From Euryodendron excelsum (lineage: Eukaryota > Streptophyta > Magnoliopsida > Ericales > Pentaphylacaceae), in NCBI GenBank assembly GCA_033060915.1, contig CM065383.1:16824501-16888500 (forward strand): a stretch of 64,000 nt of DNA. Reading direction: 5' to 3'. Positions within the stretch are counted from its first letter, which is position 1. The number at the start of each line of letters is the position of its first letter. The translations under genes and the position numbers were made by a program. Shown piece after piece: positions 58,700 through 64,000 of this stretch. Below the pieces are notes generated by a model. That model made no database searches, was not told the DNA's origin, and saw only the letters and a program-made list of their open reading frames with translations.

Positions 58700-60900
58700 C
58701 TTCTAAAATTCGTTTTCAAAGTTGTTTTCAAAATCGTTTTCAAACTTGTTTTCAAAATTGCATCAAAATTTCTTTTTCAAAAACTTGTTTTCAAAACCAC
58801 AATTCTAGGGTAATTCTAGCTTTTCCATGGCTAGGGTTGCTTTAGGAAAGAGTTATATTAAAAGTGACTTTTTGGTCTATATTTTCAAACCTTGTTTTCA
58901 AAACCACTTTCTTAAAGTGGTTCTAGTCCTCTTATGGCTAGAATTGCTTTAGGAAAGTGAGATGTTTTTATACTTTCCAAAAACTCTCTCTCTTCAAAAA
59001 TCTCTTCCTAAAAAATTTCTTTTCCAACATACTTTCCGAAAACTCTTCTCTCCAAAATTGTTTTCAAAAACTCCCCTCCAAAATCTATTTTTCAAAACCC
59101 TTTTTTTTCAACTCCTTTCCAAAACTCTCTCTCTTAAAAATTCACTTTCCAAAAACGCTCCCTATAAATCTTTCCAAAAACTCTCTTTTCTAAAATTTTC
59201 CTTCTAGAAACTCTCCTTTAGGATCTTCTTTCCAAAATCAACATTTCTAAAAATGCACTTTCCAAAACTCCTTCTCTTTAAAATCTTTTTCCAAAAACTT
59301 CCTCTTCAAATTCACTTTCCAAAAGTTCCTCCCTAAGATTCCCTTCTAGAAAACCTTCGTTTTCAAAAACGCACTTTCTAAAATCCCTTTTCCTTAGAAC
59401 CCAAGCCAAGCCCTAGAACCCACAATTAGGAAACCCTAAATTTTCTTCCCAAAAACATGGTTTTCAAACTTTGCCCCAAACCTAGGTTTCCAAAACTTCT
59501 TGTTTTCTACATCAAAACTATACATATTTCCAAAACCTCTTTTCTAAATCAAAACTATGATTTTCCAAATCTAGGGTTTTTAGAATCTCCTTTCCAAATC
59601 CTATCTTCCCTTTAGGAAACCGAATCAAATCTCCCCGTTTAGAAAACTAGATCCCGTCCTCCGTTTTTGAAAACAAAAATCAAATCTTTTCTTTTAGAAA
59701 CCAAATCCAATCCCTTCCTAATCTAAACTTTTCTTAATTCAATACCTTCCTAAACCATAAGCTTCCTAAACCATATGTTTCCTAAACCTAAACTCTAAAT
59801 CTTTCTTTAAATTTCAAAATTCAACTCTTTCTTAATTCAAAATATTTCCTAATCTTCTCCTTTCCTAAATCTTAAGTTTCCAAAACTTGAACATAAAAAT
59901 CTTTCCTAATTCAACCCTTTCCTAATTCTACCTTCTTTTCAAATCTTAACTTTTCAAGCCTAAGTTTTCGAACTTTTCCTAAACTTAAACCTTTCCTAAT
60001 TTCAAGATTTTCTAAAATTCAAACTCAAAAACTTTCTAAATCTTAAACTTTCTAAATTTCAAATCTTTCTAAAATCAATACTTTCTAAATTTGAAACTTT
60101 CTCAAGTTAAATCTTTCTAAACTTCCAAACTTTCTAAATTCTAAACTTTCCAAAACTTCAAAATCTTTCTAAATCTAAGGCTTTTCTAAACTCAAAACTT
60201 TCTTAATTCAAACATTTCTTAAACTGAAAACTTTCCTTTTTCAAACCTTTCCTAAAACGAAACTTTCTTATTTTCAAAATTTTCTTGTTTTCAAAGCTTT
60301 CCAAATTCAAAATTTCCCTTTTTCAAAACATTACAAAATTCAAAACCTTCTTAACTTGAAACTTTCCAAATTCTAAGCCTTTCTTAAACTAAACTTTTCC
60401 TAATTCAAAACATTTCTAAATTCAAAACTTTCCAATTTTCAAAACTTTCCTAATTTGGGAACTTTCCTAATCTGAAAACCTTTCCTTCTTCAAAAATTTT
60501 CTAAACTCGAAACTTTCTAATTTCAAAACTTTCCTAAACCTAAAACTTTCCTAATTCAAAACTTTCCTAAAATGACACTTTCTTAATTTGAAACTTCCCT
60601 AATTTGAACATTTCCTAAATCCAATCTTTCCTAATTTCTTAAACCTTCTAAGTCATGTCAAATCCTTCTTAAGTCTCTTCTCTTTCCTAAGTCTAAGTTT
60701 TCTAAACCTTCTCTTTTTCAAAACAACTCCAAATCTACCTTTTCAAATCAAAGTCCATTCTTTTCCAAACTTTCAAATTCCAATCTCCTTTTCTAATATC
60801 AAATCAAATCCAGTTTTCAATTCAATCTATTTCTTCTAATCCAATTTCTCTCTTCAAATCAATCTCTTTTCAATTGGACTCCGGTTCAAACTACGACTGA
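58700..60900 (+). repeat. Degenerate, nearly G-free CTTTCCTAAxxCAAAA tract
   Basis: For about 2 kb the plus strand is built from short variants of AAACTTTCCTAATTC, with very few G. The related LTRs have the complementary purine-rich form (about 4280-6600 on the plus strand, in the minus-oriented copies) and the third copy has a pyrimidine-rich form at 17380-17830. It lies downstream of the TATA box. Confidence 0.8.
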
Positions 60901-61702
60901 CCTGATTCCCCCAAAGGGATACGTAGGCAACCTTCATAGGTGCGGTCACAATACTTTTCAAACTTTCAATTCCACCCTCATGGGTACAGTTTTCAAAATC
61001 TTTTCAAATCTCAAATTCCCATCTACTTTCAAACTTTCTATTTTCAAATTTCTATTTCCAAATTTCTCAAACTTTCCAATTTCAAATCTATTTTCAAACC
61101 AAATCAATTTCAAACCCATCTCTTTCCAAATCTATTTTTCAATTCTTTTCTATTGCACTTGCATATCATGCATCATGTTTTTCTAAACGTTGTTTTTCAA
61201 AAGTGGATAGGATTGGACATGGGCTAATTAAAGACTCTCATAGGTGAATCTAGGGTAGATTGACATGTAGGTACCGAAAGGGCGGGGTAGGGTGATAGCT
61301 TAGTGCGTCTTCCCTACACGTAACCAACCTCCGAACCTAGAATCACTGATTTCAAAGACCAAAAACGAAGTTATTTTTCAAAAAAGGCTAAATGTTTTCC
61401 AAAGGTTGCCAAACAACCTGTTTTCTTAAAAACCCTCTCTTGAGGAGATATTTTCAAAATCCTTTTTCCAAACACCCTAAGTGTAGTTTTCGGATTATGC
61501 TTAGTTTTTAGGTGACCTAACTCACCTTAATCAAGTTAGGTGGTGACTCTGAATCTTTTTCAAAAGCCCTTTATTCAAATCAAATTTTCAATTTAAACCT
61601 AGTCGCACTCATTCTTCTAGGAGGGTGAGTTCTAACGAGAGAGTACAGCATTTTTCCCACTCGTGTGAGTATTCCTCGAGTGCGAAAAATCTGGGCGCGA
61701 CA

Positions 61703-62434
61703 TTGAGGAGAGAAGTAGCGAGAACCACCTGAAGCAGATGAACCTCTAAATCGAGAATTAGAGGTGCCAAGAACTGTGTCTGTAGGTGATGATCGAAAGA
61801 GACTGAGACGAGTCTCTTCGGATAGGAGCTCAGAAATAGTCTATTCCAAGGAAGAAGAGGAGATCGATGCAGAAGAGAGGTACGAACAGGCTCAAAGACA
61901 TCAACGAGAGCTATAAGAAACATAATGAGGCGCTGCTGATCTCGGTAGAGAGTAAAGTGGGCAGCGTCATCAGGACAGGTCCAAGTGGGCTCAGATGGAG
62001 TCAATTGGTCCTAGAGAGAATACATTTGTGACAGAAAGGCGTTGATAGATTGACCAGATTCTTGTTTGAGACGGTGCTGAGAGATTAAGAGTTGATACTG
62101 ATGAGCAAGATCAATAGTAGTGTAGCATTGGGCCAGAAATTCCCAGATAGAATGAGCAGTATCAAAAACGTCCGAATTGGAGGCTTATGGAAGGAATGGA
62201 CGTATTTCGAAACCAAGTGATAATTTGATGATTCTTACTATCCCATTACTCAAGATGTTCAGTGTATGCTTGAGATTGTTCAGTATCACTTTTGACAGGA
62301 GCTTCAATATCGCCAGTGACATAACGCCAAATTTTTCTTCCTTTAAGAAAACTAGACATAGCTTGAGACCATGGAATATAATTATGCCCCTCTAGAGTGA
62401 TAACAATGGGTCGGGACACCTCAGAACGCTCCAT
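61703..62434 (-). pseudogene. N-terminal part of copia gag, cut off by the gypsy LTR
   Basis: The frame begins MERSEVSRPIVITLEGHNY and has YIPWSQAMSSFLKGRKIW, the usual opening of plant copia gag. Further on come YRDQQRLIMFLIAL and EPVRTSLLHRSPL. Frame changes are needed between these blocks, and near 61840-61860 an indel and an in-frame TAG lie before a Ser/Arg-rich part that runs to the LTR junction at 61703. The zinc knuckles of the same gag lie on the other side of the insertion (56421 downwards). Not functional. Confidence 0.85.
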
Positions 62435-62639
62435 AGTGTAATGACTTTAGACAACAGAATTAAAAAGAAGATAGTGAGGTTCAAAGGTTTCCAATACAAA
62501 AGAAACAGAATAGAAGAGGCAGAATTAGATCAAACCAAGGGCAGAATCAGATTCAGGGGGCCCAAAATAGGCGGGAACCGGTCTGAATCGGCTTGAAAGA
62601 GCTAAAAAAAACTTGAACCGGCTGAAAGAAACGAAAATT

Positions 62640-62880
62640 CAAGCTGAAGTGGTTCAGGTAGACCGGATCAGCGAGCGAACCGCGCGGCTGGGCGGCTAGG
62701 GCTGACGTCAGCAGGGCTGGCATCAGCAGACGTCAGCACGTGCGAGTGGAAGCGCGCATGAAAGCGCGTGCACGAGTGAAAAGAGCGGGCGGCGCGTGCA
62801 GACCACGTGGAGTTTGGGTTGCGCGTGAGATGACGCGCCAAACTTCAGGCCGCGCGTGAGGGCGCGTGTGAGCTTTTCTG
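62640..62880 (-). promoter_or_regulatory. GC-rich leader segment with ACGT-core motif cluster
   Basis: The copia leader contains GCTGACGTCAGC (62701-62712), AGACGTCAGC (about 62728-62737), GCACGTGC (62736-62743), CCACGTGG (62803-62810) and many GCGCGTG words. TGACGTCA and CACGTG are known binding cores of plant bZIP and bHLH factors. A role here is an inference. Confidence 0.5.
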
Positions 62881-63073
62881 GGGTTGAAATTTGCACGGTT
62901 GGACTCTATTCGACGAGACGAAGGTGATGATGTTATGAAATTCAGTATTCAGATAGGATGAGTTTTGGCAGAAATACAGAAAATACCAAAAAATATGGAG
63001 TTTGAACCAGAAAACAGAATATGTAGGCAGACTGGAATAGAGATAGAGAATGAGAAAGGTCACCAGATCTTGG

Positions 63074-63085
63074 GCTCTGATACCA
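63074..63085 (-). promoter_or_regulatory. tRNA-iMet primer-binding site of the split copia element
   Basis: Minus-strand TGGTATCAGAGC, directly next to the LTR end. This is the standard plant copia site. Confidence 0.95.
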
Positions 63086-63352
63086 TGTTAGAATGGTAAA
63101 GAAAATAGAGAAGGAGATGATGAGAGAAAGGATTGTATTAGATGTAATCTTTTGTACAAGATGTAGTAAAGAATACAATGAAATCTAGACCTATATATAG
63201 GAGAAATCTGCCATGGAATCAATGACAACAAGCCTAACTATTGCCTAACTTGCCTAACAAACATGCTTAATAAAAAACCTAACCATGGACTACACCTAAC
63301 ATGAAAATATGCTTTGACTATAATGTTTTCACATTATGTATATACATTAACA
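63086..63352 (-). repeat. 5' LTR of the split copia element
   Basis: 267 bp, matching 52723-52989 except about three substitutions seen by eye. The minus-strand TATA box is in the CCTATATATAGG palindrome near 63190. Confidence 0.95.
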
Positions 63353-63357
63353 CCTTA

Positions 63358-64000
63358 AAGCTTCGCTAGCGAACCGTGCTACATTAACAAGTCTCAGGGG
63401 GTACCAGTCGGGCTCCCCTCATCCGGTGAGGCAGGGGGATCCCTTACGCTCATAAGTTCAATTATGCCAACAACTCCTACCAAATCACTTTTGATCATGT
63501 TAGCGTAAATGAAAATCGCACGACTTATTTGACGCAGTATTGTAATTCTTTTACACCTTCCAAGGATTGGATTGAATCAAATGGTAAAATTATCAATCAA
63601 AACGAGTTCTTTGTATAAACAATCTACTAAATGGGATACAATTGATCACAGTGCAAGAGAAGACGAATGATAACAATTTCTTTTATTCAAAAAGAGAAAA
63701 TAGGACCATAATTTTCTTCCAATAGATGTATTATTATTTAAAATCCCTCAGAAATCAGTTGGCAACATTGCCAGACAATATCGACTGCGGGTTAATTTAT
63801 CAGGAATTACTATTTCACAGCTGAACGAGGCAATGCAATTATGCACCAATAGCACCACCACTGGTTTTGGAGCACCCACCAAGTCAAATTCTTTTGTTCT
63901 GTACGATAATATTTGTTAACTATGTTCTTCTGGTAACTGCGAGAGATTAATAAACCCACCCATTTGTTCAATTCAAATGCGTCTATTTCCAAGTTCTTCC
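63358..64000. other. Flanking sequence, no gene recognised
   Basis: This continues the sequence that was joined to 52092-52722 before the copia insertion. It has CTTCGCTAGCGAA (a short palindrome) at about 63360 and no coding motif. Confidence 0.45.

Larger units (their letters stand above)
56422..61702 (+). mobile_element. Giant gypsy (Tat/Ogre-like) solo LTR inside copia gag
   Basis: The LTR runs TGTAAGCACCCC to GGGCGCGACA, 5,281 bp, flanked by TTGAC (56417-56421) and TTGAG (61703-61707), a 5-bp duplication with one mismatch. No internal domains remain. A TATA box CTATAAATACAGAGCC (near 58084) gives plus orientation and would start a transcript with more than 3.5 kb of LTR downstream. It holds a GAGTAGCGGAAATACTC array, three roughly 165-bp units with GGTATCAAA and TTTTTATAGTGTTCTCGA (about 57230-57700), a very G-poor tract, and the family block GACATGTAGGTACCGAAAGG near 61260. 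It disrupts the gag frame of the copia element. Confidence 0.9.
52723..63352 (-). mobile_element. Full-length Ty1/copia element split by a giant gypsy solo LTR
   Basis: Both LTRs are 267 bp (52723-52989 and 63086-63352), flanked by a perfect CCTTA duplication (52718-52722 and 63353-63357). Removing the gypsy LTR (56422-61702 and one duplication) leaves about 5.3 kb, the normal size for a copia element. The LTRs differ at about three positions by eye. On the minus strand it has a 5' LTR, iMet primer site, leader of about 640 nt, gag, protease, integrase, RT, RNase H, polypurine tract and 3' LTR. It carries several inactivating changes besides the insertion. Confidence 0.95.

Noticed and set aside
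58957..61186. Phe/Ser/Leu-rich frames in the G-poor tract
   Set aside because: CTTTCC and TTCAAA repeats translate into these by composition, and they sit inside an LTR.

Overview
This window looks like repeat-dense nuclear DNA of a flowering plant, probably a eudicot. Three things point there: Ty1/copia and Ty3/gypsy LTR retrotransposons nested in one another, MITE-type DNA elements in AT-rich intergenic DNA, and one plant-specific gene of the ARMADILLO REPEAT ONLY (ARO) family. I see no bacterial operon, CRISPR array, rRNA gene or convincing tRNA gene. The species cannot be named from the sequence.

Positions 1-26140 form one onion of insertions. The oldest layer is a decayed minus-strand copia element (18596-26140). 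A giant plus-strand gypsy LTR (14920-18595) sits in its left LTR. A second giant minus-strand gypsy LTR (3585-14919), with its primer-binding site and part of its leader (1382-3584), abuts and apparently interrupts that one. A third giant solo LTR (4715-11290) lies inside the second, and a SIRE-like copia solo LTR (6663-8460) lies inside the third. Two more solo LTRs are side insertions (15595-16897 and 19321-21627). A truncated copia pol fragment occupies 1-1381.

Positions 26141-40387 are the host-like island. It holds two MITE-like foldback elements, a roughly 300-bp tandem repeat interrupted by a DNA transposon that carries a second one inside it, and the single intact gene, an intronless ARO coding sequence at 36972-38954 (660 residues) with TATA box, CT-rich leader and downstream AATAAA motifs.

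Positions 40388-64000 hold three more copia insertions, all on the minus strand. The element at 40388-47336 is full length and very young by LTR identity, yet its gag-pol frame has three nonsense codons. Its primer-binding position is complementary to its own LTR rather than to a tRNA 3' end. The element at 48441-52091 is an LTR-gag-LTR deletion form with no pol. The element at 52723-63352 is full length with a perfect target duplication, but its gag is split by a fourth giant gypsy solo LTR (56422-61702) and its RT motif A Asp is replaced.

The only gene likely to serve the plant is the ARO gene, whose family restricts Rho-of-plants signalling at polar growth sites. I found no new host pathway. 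The most unusual signal is the self-complementary LTR and primer-site pair of the young copia element, with a second hairpin ending at its gag start codon. All boundaries were read by eye from TG...CA ends, target-site duplications and repeat alignment, with no database search.
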